Of a DNA stretch of 64,000 nucleotides, positions 33,619 through 40,845 are shown piece by piece. The translations under genes were made by a program, and so were the position numbers. This stretch comes from CADCVQ01 sp038260305. GTDB lineage: Bacteria > Actinomycetota > Thermoleophilia > Solirubrobacterales > Solirubrobacteraceae. The notes under the pieces were generated by a model. That model was not told where the DNA came from. It was given only the letters and a program-made list of their open reading frames with translations, and did not search any database. Where the stretch lies: the NCBI GenBank assembly GCA_038260305.1, contig JBBSNY010000017.1:19299-83298 (forward strand), written 5' to 3'. Each line of letters begins with the position of its first letter. The stretch's first letter is position 1.

Positions 33619-35077
33619 GCCTATGCCTCTTGGAGACGGGATGATCGCGCTCGACGAGCCCGGCGGTGATCTCGGCGCCGAGCAGGACGCCGGGGATCCC
33701 CGCGCCGGGGTGCGTGCCGCCGCCGACGAAGTACAGCCCGCGCAGCCGCTTGTCGCGGTTGGGCGGGCGCAGCCACGCGGATTGCTGCAGCGTCGGCTCG
33801 ACCGCGAACGCGTTGCCCCACGCCGCACCGAGGTCGCGCTCGAAGTCGTCGGGCGTCATGCGATGCTCGACGACGGTCGCGCCATCGAGGCCGTGCAGGC
33901 CGAACGTCTGCTCGAGATCCTCGACCAGCGCGTCGCGCAGGCGATCGGACTCGCGGTCCCAGTCGATCCGCCGGCGGCGCTGGTTGGGTACCGGCAGCAG
34001 CACGCACAGCGAGTCGCCGCCCGCGACCGCCATGCCGGGCTCGCTGCGCGCCGGCGCGTGCACGTACGTGGAGAACGTCGGCGCGATCTGACCCTTGCGC
34101 GTCACGTCGCGGATGAAGCGCCGGTAGCCGCTGCCGACGAGCAGCGTGTGATGGAGCAGCGAGTCGAAGGTCCGGTCGGTGCCGAGGTACAGCAGGAAGC
34201 ACGACATCGTCGGCGTCAGGCGCCGCAGCGGGGCGCGGCGCCCGACGAGCTCGTGCGTGCGCAGCACGTCGGCGTTGGATACGACGACGTCGGCAGCGAT
34301 CCGCGCTCCGCCCTCGAGCACGACGCCGGTCACCTTGCCCTGCCCGTGCTCGATGCGCTCGACGCGCTCGCCGCAGCGCACGTCGAGGCCGCGCGCCATC
34401 GCCTCGACGATCGCGTAGACGCCGCCGCGGGCGTACCAGACCTCGTCGAGGAACTGCAGGTAGACGAGCGCTCCATATATGGCAGGTACGCGAAAGGGGT
34501 CGCCGCCGATGAACAGCGAATGAAACGAGAACGCCTCGCGCACGCGGGGATGCTCGAAGTGGGAGCAGACCGCGCGATACAGCGGCAGCGCCGCGCCGAG
34601 GCGCAGCATCGACGGCGTGAACGCGGCGAGATCGCGCGCGCGCTCGAACGGGCGCCGTCCGGCGCCGAGGATGCCCTGCTCATAGATCGGCTTCATCGCC
34701 GCCATGAAGCCGTCGAACGCGGCCGCGTCGCGCGCGGAGAACTTCGCCAGCTCGCCGCGCATCCGATCGCGGTCGGAGACGAAGTCCAGGTGCTCCTCGC
34801 ACTGCGCCCAGCGGATCCGGTAGAACGGATCCAGGCGCTCGAGCTGCAAGTTCTCGTGCAGATCGAGGCCGGCGGCCGCGAACGTCTCCTCGAGCACCCA
34901 CGGCATCGTCACGAGCGATGGGCCGGTGTCCCACGTGAAGCCGCCGTCGCGCAGTTGGTAGGCGCGCCCTCCCGGCCGCTCGCGCGCCTCGACGACCGTC
35001 ACGTCGTGGCCCGCGCCCTGCAGGCGCATGGCCGCGCCGAGGCCGCCGAGGCCGGCACCGATGACGACGACCCTCAT
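33599..35077 (-). CDS. crtI: Phytoene desaturase
   Basis: 492 aa, full-length for CrtI. N-terminal FAD site MRVVVIGAGLGGLGAAMRLQ with the RPGGRAYQL clamp, then TWDTGPSLVTMPWVLEETFA, FSFHSLFIGGDPFRVPAIY, and C-terminal LYFVGGGTHPGAGIPGVLLG. It introduces double bonds into phytoene to give lycopene or neurosporene. It is the second gene of a six-gene minus-strand operon (regulator, crtI, crtB, cruF-like, crtD-like, hydrolase). The gap after the regulator is 33 bp. Confidence 0.93.
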   Translation of the reverse strand: MRVVVIGAGLGGLGAAMRLQGAGHDVTVVEARERPGGRAYQLRDGGFTWDTGPSLVTMPWVLEETFAAAGLDLHENLQLERLDPFYRIRWAQCEEHLDFVSDRDRMRGELAKFSARDAAAFDGFMAAMKPIYEQGILGAGRRPFERARDLAAFTPSMLRLGAALPLYRAVCSHFEHPRVREAFSFHSLFIGGDPFRVPAIYGALVYLQFLDEVWYARGGVYAIVEAMARGLDVRCGERVERIEHGQGKVTGVVLEGGARIAADVVVSNADVLRTHELVGRRAPLRRLTPTMSCFLLYLGTDRTFDSLLHHTLLVGSGYRRFIRDVTRKGQIAPTFSTYVHAPARSEPGMAVAGGDSLCVLLPVPNQRRRRIDWDRESDRLRDALVEDLEQTFGLHGLDGATVVEHRMTPDDFERDLGAAWGNAFAVEPTLQQSAWLRPPNRDKRLRGLYFVGGGTHPGAGIPGVLLGAEITAGLVERDHPVSKRHRHAAAPL

Positions 35078-35110
35078 CGCGCCGCGGTCACGAGGCGCCC
35101 GGCGAGCGCG

Positions 35111-35500
35111 TCAGCTCGACCCGTGGGCCGACCGGTGCGGGCCGTCGGACCACGCTGTGTCGAAGCAGCGCCCGAGGAAGCTGTCGAGGATCGCGTGCAT
35201 GGCCTGAAGCTCCTCCGCGGCGTGCAGCAGCCGCTCCTCGCCCGCCGGCGTGAGCTCGTAGGTGCGGCGATCGGGCCCGCCGGCGGAGGCTTGCCACGCC
35301 GAGTGCACGAGCCCCGCCTCCTCGAGCGCGCGCAGGGCGCGGTACAGGCGGCCTGGGTCGTCGCGGTTGAAGCCCAGCGGGCGCAGGCGCTCGCGCAGGT
35401 CGTAGCCATGCGCGGGGCTCTCGTGCAGCAGCAGCAGCAGGCACGGCCGCAGGAAGTTCTTCGGCAGCACGACGCGGGCCAAGTCTGTGTCAACCGCCAT
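35111..35500 (-). CDS. PadR-family transcriptional regulator
   Basis: 129 aa from ATG 35500 (MAVDTDLARVVLPKNFLRPC). The winged helix is clear: LLLLLHESPAHGYDLRERL, DDPGRLYRALRALEEAGLV and GPDRRTYELTPAGEERL; a C-terminal helix would dimerise it. It leads the carotenoid operon and probably controls it, as PadR-type repressors usually act on their own transcription unit. The signal it senses is unknown. The frame is open upstream to 35539, but the first residues there are less convincing. Confidence 0.88.
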   Translation of the reverse strand: MAVDTDLARVVLPKNFLRPCLLLLLHESPAHGYDLRERLRPLGFNRDDPGRLYRALRALEEAGLVHSAWQASAGGPDRRTYELTPAGEERLLHAAEELQAMHAILDSFLGRCFDTAWSDGPHRSAHGSS

Positions 35501-35910
35501 GAGGTGAGCACGGTACTCCAGCGGCGGGGCCCCCGGCAACGCCCCTCAGCGCCGATTGCGCCGGCGCCGCGGAGGGCCGCTCGGCGGCGTCCACGGCACC
35601 CGGGGTGCACGCGGCGCCGCAGAAAGCTATAAATGGCGCATAAAGTGCCCGCTGCAGCCGCACTGGGAACACAGCCTCCTCCTTCGGCCAACGACCGCTG
35701 GACATTCAAGGGCGCTGTGTACTAATGTCGGCCAGCAGATCGGCCGGATCGGGCAGAGGGAGACGTACCGGGATCCGGACCGGGACTATTAGGGAGCGAG
35801 CAACTGGCTGAGCGCGGCGTGCCAAGCCGCACATGGCTGGGAGCGAAACAGAGGGGAGCCACAGTGCTTAGAAGGACCGGCGCATCGGCGCCACACGGGC
35901 GGAGCGTCTT
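35501..35910. promoter_or_regulatory. Divergent control region, crt operon / heptad operon
   Basis: No gene in these 410 bp. An AT-rich pocket (35626-35646, containing CTATAAATGGCGCATAAAG) is the obvious place for the minus-strand crt promoter. On the plus strand, TGGACA (35699-35704) and TACTAA (35720-35725) with a 15-bp spacer form a weak promoter candidate for the membrane operon, giving a leader of about 180 nt. The leader holds short GGCC-rich inverted repeats (35729-35747). Confidence 0.4.
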
Positions 35911-36732
35911 GTGCCGACGCTAACCCGAAACCGCAAGTCGGCCACGCCGCAATCACAGCGGCCCACGGCCACGTCGGGACCAACAACCACGGCCGGTAGG
36001 CCGAGTGGCGGCAGAGGTGGCGTGCAGGGCGTCAACCTCATCATCCTCATCCTCGTGGCTGCATCGGTCACCATCGCGGCGGGACTCCTCGCCAAGACGG
36101 TCAACACCGCGCGCAGCATCGACGGCAAGGCCAAGAGCATTAGCGCGACGGGCGGGACGATCAACAAGTCGACCGACGCCATCGCCCAGCTCGTCCAGAC
36201 CAACAAGATCGCTCGCTCGATCCTCAAGACGGCCTCCCCGCTCGACGGCGTCCTGACGAAGATCGAGTCGCGCGCCCGCTCGATCAACAGCGACGCGACA
36301 TCGATCGACGGCCTCGCGAGCACGATTCTCGCGACCGCCGGGACGATCAACACGACCGCAACGTCGATCGGTGGCTCCGCCACGTCGATCAACAGCGTCG
36401 CCGGCGACATCAACAACACCGCCGGTTCCATCAGCTCGGTCGCGGGCGGCATCAACAGCGTCGCGTCCACGATCAACCGCACGGCGAAGACGATCAACAC
36501 GATCGCCGGTCCGGGCTCCGGAATCCTCGGAATCGCACGGAAGATCGACGACGACGCGAACAACATCACCAGCGCCGCGAACAAGACGATCGAGATCGCC
36601 AAGGGCATCAAGGTCGACTCCGGCAACATCCTCGAGGTGTCCGACCAGATCCTCGACACGGCCAGCTGCATCGACTACAAGCTGCCCGGCCCGAACAAGC
36701 CGGCCAACCAGTGCGCGGGTCGTCAGCCATGA
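35911..36732 (+). CDS. Heptad-repeat single-pass membrane protein A (paired-Cys tail)
   Basis: 273 aa from GTG 35911 with GGAG 8 nt upstream. A basic Thr/Ser-rich N-terminus (1-40), one membrane helix (42-62, NLIILILVAASVTIAAGLLA) and a long extracytoplasmic segment. Residues 124-200 are eleven consecutive heptads of form x-I-N/S-x-x-A-x (SINSVAG, DINNTAG, SISSVAG, GINSVAS...). The only two cysteines are C253 and C268 at the C-terminus. By the positive-inside rule the repeat is outside. No family recognised. First gene of an eight-gene operon. Confidence 0.8.
   Translation: MPTLTRNRKSATPQSQRPTATSGPTTTAGRPSGGRGGVQGVNLIILILVAASVTIAAGLLAKTVNTARSIDGKAKSISATGGTINKSTDAIAQLVQTNKIARSILKTASPLDGVLTKIESRARSINSDATSIDGLASTILATAGTINTTATSIGGSATSINSVAGDINNTAGSISSVAGGINSVASTINRTAKTINTIAGPGSGILGIARKIDDDANNITSAANKTIEIAKGIKVDSGNILEVSDQILDTASCIDYKLPGPNKPANQCAGRQP
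36280..36510 (+). repeat. 21-bp-period coding repeat (eleven heptads)
   Basis: Codons 124-200 of the first operon protein repeat with a 7-residue period, Ile at position 2 and Ala at position 6. The DNA copies are degenerate rather than identical (ATCAACAGCGTCGCC and variants), so selection on the protein, not recent slippage, maintains the pattern. Confidence 0.7.
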
Positions 36733-36788
36733 GCATCTACGCGACGTTGAACGACTCAGCAATTCGGAGGTTCACATGCCCCGCCTAG
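36729..36788 (+). CDS. Possible 19-codon coupling ORF
   Basis: An ATG overlaps the stop of protein A (ATGA at 36729-36732) and reads MSIYATLNDSAIRRFTCPA before a stop at 36786, 11 bp inside the next gene. It carries the Shine-Dalgarno (GGAGG) of that gene within it. It could couple translation of the two membrane proteins. Very short, so only a suggestion. Confidence 0.25.
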   Translation: MSIYATLNDSAIRRFTCPA

Positions 36789-37492
36789 CGTCCGATACCA
36801 GGTGGACATGGATCTTCGCCACCATCCTGATCCTGGTGGTCGTCGTGGTCATCGGATTCCTGTCCGGCATCACCAGCGCCCTGAGCTCGATCGACAAGGC
36901 CCTGGGGACGACCGACAGCACGCTGGTCAACGTCAACAAGGACGCTGATCCGCTGCCTGAATACGTCAAGACGATCAACGGCAACCTGTCGGCGATCGAC
37001 AAGGCGCTCAAGCCGGTTCCCGGCCAGGGCGTCGCGATCCTCAGCTCGCTGACCTCGATCAACCGTTCGACGGGCCGCGTGAATGCCGCGCTGGGCACGA
37101 CGAACAGCTCGCTGCTGGACACCTCCTCGTCGCTGGTCGACACAGGCGGCAAGCTCGGCACGATCACCAGTTCGCTGCAGGACACGTCCGGCAGGCTCAA
37201 GGGCATCACGGGCGTGCTCGTCACCGTGCGCGGCACGTTGCGGAGCATCTCCGGGACGCTCGTGAACGTCACGACTCGTGCCCGACAGATCAACACCGAG
37301 CTGCACAGCATCCAGTCGGCGAACAGCGGCGGCACGGGGCTCATCCCCGGCCAGGTCCTGTCGATCAACACGTCGCTGTCCGGCATCCTCGCGGACACGA
37401 CACCGATCAACATTGGCCTGAGGAAGACCGAGGGCCACCTCACGAGCGCCTGCAAGTCGACGCTCCTGTCAGTGCTCGGGACGAAATGCTAG
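36776..37492 (+). CDS. Heptad-repeat single-pass membrane protein B (paired-Cys tail)
   Basis: 238 aa; the ATG at 36776 has GGAGG 6 nt upstream. One helix near the N-terminus (WIFATILILVVVVVIGFLSG, about 11-30), then a Ser/Thr/Leu-rich region with approximately 7- and 11-residue periodicity (LGTTNSSLLDTSSSLVDTGG, ITSSLQDTSGRLKGITGVLV, VRGTLRSISGTLVNVTTRAR), read as coiled coil outside the membrane. The only two cysteines are near the end (C-x11-C, the last residue being Cys). Similar plan to proteins A and C but little direct sequence identity. Confidence 0.8.
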   Translation: MPRLASDTRWTWIFATILILVVVVVIGFLSGITSALSSIDKALGTTDSTLVNVNKDADPLPEYVKTINGNLSAIDKALKPVPGQGVAILSSLTSINRSTGRVNAALGTTNSSLLDTSSSLVDTGGKLGTITSSLQDTSGRLKGITGVLVTVRGTLRSISGTLVNVTTRARQINTELHSIQSANSGGTGLIPGQVLSINTSLSGILADTTPINIGLRKTEGHLTSACKSTLLSVLGTKC

Positions 37493-37525
37493 GAACCCGG
37501 ACACCAATACGGGGGGGGCGCAGCT

Positions 37526-38311
37526 ATGCGTAGCATCCTCAGCGGAGCACGAGGGATGTCTCCGGTGGTGCTCGTGATCCTGATCGCCTGGGCACTGCTC
37601 TCGGTGATCTTCCTGACGGGAACCCTGCTCGCCGCCCGGTCTATCGACCGGTCGGTGAGTGGCGTGACCAACAGGGTGGACGCGAGCGGCAAGCCGGAGA
37701 AGAACATCAAGGAGACGGTCACCGAGATCGCTCGGGACGGTAAGTTCATCGACGAAGCCCGCAAGACCGTCGCGATCTCGACCGCCATCCGCAAGGCCGC
37801 CGCGCCGCTGTCCGCAAGCCTGGGGCGCACGCTCCAGATCGCGAACAAGGGCATCGACCCGAAGCTCAAGAGCATTCTCGGGAAGGTCGGCGAGATCAAC
37901 GGGGTCGCCGGGCAGATCAACTCGACCGTGAAGGACATCGGCGGATCCGTGGACTCGATCTTCACGAGCGTCATCTCGATCAGCAATCGGGTGAAGAGCG
38001 TTGACAGCGACGTCGCGAACATTCGTCGGTCGGCCAACGAGATCAACGGGAGTGCTCGCAGCATTCTGGGCAACCTCAGCTCGGTTCTCTCGGTCGCCAA
38101 CAACATCGATCGCAACGTCAAGGGCATCAACGTCACGGCCAACAACATCGACACGACGGCGAAGGCGATCCTGGTCGACTTCGACGGGATCCTCCGCAAC
38201 GTCGGCACGCAGAACGGGACGCCGACCGTCACGGGGCATGCCAACGGCGTCGACTGCAGCACGCTGTTGCTGAACCTCCTGCCCACCCCCTCACTGAACT
38301 GCAACAAGTGA
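37526..38311 (+). CDS. Heptad-repeat single-pass membrane protein C (paired-Cys tail)
   Basis: 261 aa. N-terminal helix (MSPVVLVILIAWALLSVIFL, about 11-33), then a charged segment and a heptad-rich region from about 110 to 225 (INGVAGQINSTVKDIGGSVD, VDSDVANIRRSANEINGSAR, VLSVANNIDRNVKGINVTAN). Again the only two cysteines lie at the C-terminus (C-x14-C in GVDCSTLLL...SLNCNK). The stop overlaps the next start (GTGA), beginning a run of tightly coupled small genes. Confidence 0.8.
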   Translation: MRSILSGARGMSPVVLVILIAWALLSVIFLTGTLLAARSIDRSVSGVTNRVDASGKPEKNIKETVTEIARDGKFIDEARKTVAISTAIRKAAAPLSASLGRTLQIANKGIDPKLKSILGKVGEINGVAGQINSTVKDIGGSVDSIFTSVISISNRVKSVDSDVANIRRSANEINGSARSILGNLSSVLSVANNIDRNVKGINVTANNIDTTAKAILVDFDGILRNVGTQNGTPTVTGHANGVDCSTLLLNLLPTPSLNCNK

Positions 38312-38577
38312 ATATGGTCATCGGAGCTACATATACCGACTGGTACATCGGCTTTTCGCTGGCGTTCATCGTGATCGTGGTCGTCGTCATCATCGTGTCG
38401 ACCATCCTCACGCTGGCGGCGAGGATCGCTGACCAGGCAAGAGGTGCCGCAGCCGGCGTGGACGTCGTCCGCGCCCAGACCACCAGCCTCGACGCCGGTG
38501 TCGAGCTCGTCAACGACTGTGCGGTCCGGATCCTGCACATGGCTCGGGCCCTCAGGAAGGTCGCGGTGGGCAAATGA
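38308..38577 (+). CDS. Small single-pass membrane protein D
   Basis: 89 aa from GTG 38308. One long helix (IGFSLAFIVIVVVVIIVSTI then LTLAAR) followed by a short amphipathic helical tail (ARIADQARGAAAGVDVVRAQ). No motif recognised. It overlaps its neighbours by 4 bp on both sides, so it is made in step with protein C and the next small protein, suggesting one complex. Confidence 0.75.
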   Translation: MNMVIGATYTDWYIGFSLAFIVIVVVVIIVSTILTLAARIADQARGAAAGVDVVRAQTTSLDAGVELVNDCAVRILHMARALRKVAVGK

Positions 38578-38879
38578 CCACAGTTGTTGCCGCATTTGAC
38601 ACGCACGCGCTCTGGCAGATCGCCGTCGGCATGGGTGCCGTCGTCCTGATCGTCGTGATCATCCTGCTGATGCTCCTGTTGAGCTTCGTCAAGGACATTC
38701 AGCAGAGTGTCGCGATCCTGCTCGAGACGGCGCCGATCATCGCCAAGCACACGTCGAAGATCCCGCTGTTGAAGGCGACGCCGGCGGTCTTGAACCTCGT
38801 CATCGAGGAGGCGATCATCCAGGACGGCTACATGAACGCCCTCACGGACGGTTACACGGGAGCGGGTGAGTCGCTATGA
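38574..38879 (+). CDS. Small single-pass membrane protein E
   Basis: 101 aa (MTTVVAAFDTHALWQIAVGM). One helix at about 17-41 (VGMGAVVLIVVIILLMLLLS), then an amphipathic helix FVKDIQQSVAILLETAPIIA and a polar tail. Both ends overlap neighbouring genes by 4 bp. Function unknown. The post-helix segment resembles those of proteins D and F in length and charge. Confidence 0.75.
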   Translation: MTTVVAAFDTHALWQIAVGMGAVVLIVVIILLMLLLSFVKDIQQSVAILLETAPIIAKHTSKIPLLKATPAVLNLVIEEAIIQDGYMNALTDGYTGAGESL

Positions 38880-39154
38880 GTAGAAACCTGCTGATTCTCG
38901 TCAGCTACGTGGAGGCGGCGCTGCTCGTCGTCATCCTGGGCATCGGGCTGAACCAGGTCCGCAAGCGTCTGATCATCATCTCCAACGGGCTCGGTGAGCT
39001 CGGTGGCATGCTGGCGACGGTTGAGTCCCAGCATCTGCGTGGGCTGATGGGCTGGGTCATCGACATCAACGGCCCGCTCCAGGTGATCGCCGGCGTCCTG
39101 CCGGGGATCGCCGCGAAGGCCGCACTGGTCGTCCGCAAGGCAACGGGAGGCTGA
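38876..39154 (+). CDS. Small membrane protein F
   Basis: 92 aa (MSRNLLILVSYVEAALLVVI). A membrane helix spans about 5-26, then a basic segment NQVRKRLIIISNGLGELGGM and a second weakly hydrophobic stretch (GPLQVIAGVLPGIAAKAALV). ATGA overlap with protein E; 2 bp separate it from protein G. No known family. Confidence 0.75.
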   Translation: MSRNLLILVSYVEAALLVVILGIGLNQVRKRLIIISNGLGELGGMLATVESQHLRGLMGWVIDINGPLQVIAGVLPGIAAKAALVVRKATGG

Positions 39155-39156
39155 CC

Positions 39157-39429
39157 ATGGCGACTATCTCAGGCGGCTTGGCCCTCGGGGTCATGGACGT
39201 CATCCTCGTGGCCGCTCTGCTGCTACTCGGAGGGCTGCTCAAGGGCGTCCTCGGGGCGGCGAAGAGCATCGTTCCGCGGATCGATGCGATCGCCGGTGTG
39301 GCCGCGGCCGCGTCGAAGGACCTCGACGCGGTCGTCGTCCTGCTGACGACGCAGAACTACATCAGTCAGATCGTAGGATCTGTCGCCAACTACGGGGGCT
39401 CGCTCAACGTCGCCCTCCCGGACGCATAG
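39157..39429 (+). CDS. Small membrane protein G
   Basis: 90 aa (MATISGGLALGVMDVILVAA). One helix at about 10-32, then an amphipathic helix (VLGAAKSIVPRIDAIAGVAA) and a short polar end. Gaps of 2 bp before and 8 bp after keep it in the operon. The I-D-A-I-A-G run echoes the heptad style of proteins A-C. Confidence 0.72.
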   Translation: MATISGGLALGVMDVILVAALLLLGGLLKGVLGAAKSIVPRIDAIAGVAAAASKDLDAVVVLLTTQNYISQIVGSVANYGGSLNVALPDA

Positions 39430-39437
39430 GAGGATCT

Positions 39438-40178
39438 ATGTCAGTTGCACTGGCAGTCATGATCCTGCTCATCACGCTGATCATCGCTGCGCTCGCGATC
39501 TACCTGATCAACACGATCGTCCAGCTCATCAAGATCAACAAGGGCCTGGCCGTCGTCATCGGCTCGGTGGGCGAGATCGTCCAGAAGACCGCGCCGGTCA
39601 ATGGCGTGCTCGACGCGATCAACGGGAACCTCGTGGCGGGTCGAAACCTGCTCGAGAACCTGTTCCTCAAGAAGGCCGGCCAGGACTGCGGCGGACTCGT
39701 CGAGTCGCTGTTCCCCGGGGAGGGTGCCAAGTTCTGGCAGCGCGTGGGTCGGTCGGGGCCGGTCATCAACACCGGCATCGTCTACACCCGCGGCACGCAG
39801 ATCCTGGCGAGCCTCGGACGTGGAGCGCCGATCGGCGCGGCCCACGCTCGTGGCCCGGCAGTGCGCGATCCGAAGTACGCCACGACGGCTGCGGCCATGC
39901 TGTACCCGCGGCCCGGTGGCGACCCGAAGGCTCGTCCGAAGTCACCGGTCGTCGGCTCGAACTCGCCGCGGCAGTTCGAGGCCAGCGCAACCCCGGGCGT
40001 TCGCCCGAGGCAGCGTGACGGCTCGCCGACCCCGGCGGGTGGCGCCGTGGACATGCCGTTCGGCGGTGCGCCGAGCGCACCGACGGGGCGGATCGAGATC
40101 GCTCCGGCAGCGGCTGCGCCGCCACCTGACGCTCCGGGACGGCTGAACGTAAAGGGCAAGCGGCCCTGGGAACGCTGA
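39438..40178 (+). CDS. Membrane protein H with proline-rich tail
   Basis: 246 aa; AGGAGG lies 6 nt before the ATG. One helix (VMILLITLIIAALAIYLINT, about 7-26), a short helical region similar to proteins F and G (INKGLAVVIGSVGEIVQKTA, VNGVLDAINGNLVAGRNLLE), a single Cys near 82, then a long disordered Pro/Ala/Gly-rich tail (150-246) ending RLNVKGKRPWER. The tail may reach into the cell wall or bind partners. Last gene of the operon; a strong terminator follows 5 bp later. Confidence 0.75.
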   Translation: MSVALAVMILLITLIIAALAIYLINTIVQLIKINKGLAVVIGSVGEIVQKTAPVNGVLDAINGNLVAGRNLLENLFLKKAGQDCGGLVESLFPGEGAKFWQRVGRSGPVINTGIVYTRGTQILASLGRGAPIGAAHARGPAVRDPKYATTAAAMLYPRPGGDPKARPKSPVVGSNSPRQFEASATPGVRPRQRDGSPTPAGGAVDMPFGGAPSAPTGRIEIAPAAAAPPPDAPGRLNVKGKRPWER

Positions 40179-40182
40179 TCGT

Positions 40183-40221
40183 CGAGAGAGCCCGGCTTCC
40201 GCCGGGCTCTCTCGTCGTTTT
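40183..40221 (+). terminator. Strong intrinsic terminator of the membrane operon
   Basis: A perfect 14-bp stem (CGAGAGAGCCCGGC / GCCGGGCTCTCTCG) with a TTCC loop is followed by TCGTTTTG. It ends the eight-gene unit cleanly and separates it from the gene at 40236. Confidence 0.9.
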
Positions 40222-40235
40222 GCCCAGGTGATGAC

Positions 40236-40805
40236 GTGAACCGCAAGCTGCTGGTCGTCGTGATCGTCGCGGCCGTCCTCGCGCTGATTGTCGGCGCGGC
40301 GGTGGGCCGCAACCTGATCACTTCGGACACGCCGACGCCTCGCGCCGAGGTCGTACGCTTCGAGGACGAGGTGTCGAAGGTGTCGATCGCCTACCCGGCC
40401 AGCTGGAAGCTGCTGCCGCTACCGTCCGGCGAATCCGACATAGCGTTGCGCATCGCGCTGGGGGACTCAGCCGTGATGCAGATGCGCAGCAGCGGAGTCG
40501 GCATCGAGGGCGTCACCTTCGCCAAGCTCCCGATCGTGCGCAAGTTCACCGACGGGCTGCTGGCGGAGGACGCGCGAGTGCACCTGCTAAAGGAACCCGA
40601 TCCCGTCGAGCTCGGCGGCGTGCCGGGGTACCGCTACCTCTATACGTTTCGGTCCAGCTCCAACGCTGGAGCCCATGACCACTACTTCCTCTTCAAGGAC
40701 AAGCGTATGATCCAGCTCGTCTTCGAGACTGCGACGAAGGCGCGCCTGGCCGAACTCGCTCCCACCTTCCAGCGGATTGCCGGGACCTTCAAGAGCGAGA
40801 ACTGA
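40236..40805 (+). CDS. Anchored extracytoplasmic protein, LpqN/PsbP-like
   Basis: 189 aa from GTG 40236 (AGGTGA 6 nt upstream). An N-terminal hydrophobic anchor (KLLVVVIVAAVLALIVGAAV) has no lipobox Cys, so it stays as an uncleaved helix. The rest (about 38-185) has the alpha/beta pattern of PsbP/LpqN-type domains: VSIAYPASWKLLPLPSGESD, GVPGYRYLYTF and a final helix LAPTFQRIAGTFK. Function unknown. Separate from the operon before it because a terminator intervenes. Confidence 0.7.
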   Translation: MNRKLLVVVIVAAVLALIVGAAVGRNLITSDTPTPRAEVVRFEDEVSKVSIAYPASWKLLPLPSGESDIALRIALGDSAVMQMRSSGVGIEGVTFAKLPIVRKFTDGLLAEDARVHLLKEPDPVELGGVPGYRYLYTFRSSSNAGAHDHYFLFKDKRMIQLVFETATKARLAELAPTFQRIAGTFKSEN

Positions 40806-40825
40806 GCGCGCCCATCCGGGCGCGC
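40806..40825. terminator. Hairpin between convergent genes
   Basis: An 8-bp perfect stem (GCGCGCCC / GGGCGCGC) with an ATCC loop directly follows the stop at 40805 and lies 20 bp from the end of the minus-strand moaA. It can serve both strands; no U-tract. Confidence 0.5.
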
Positions 40826-40845
40826 GCGACGACGACGGCGGCCGG

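Noticed and set aside
36280..36510. CRISPR or recent tandem DNA repeat
   Set aside because: The 21-bp period is a protein heptad with divergent codons and no spacers.
35911..40178. An mce-type lipid transport operon
   Set aside because: The coiled-coil proteins lack an MlaD/MCE domain and there is no YrbE permease or ATPase.
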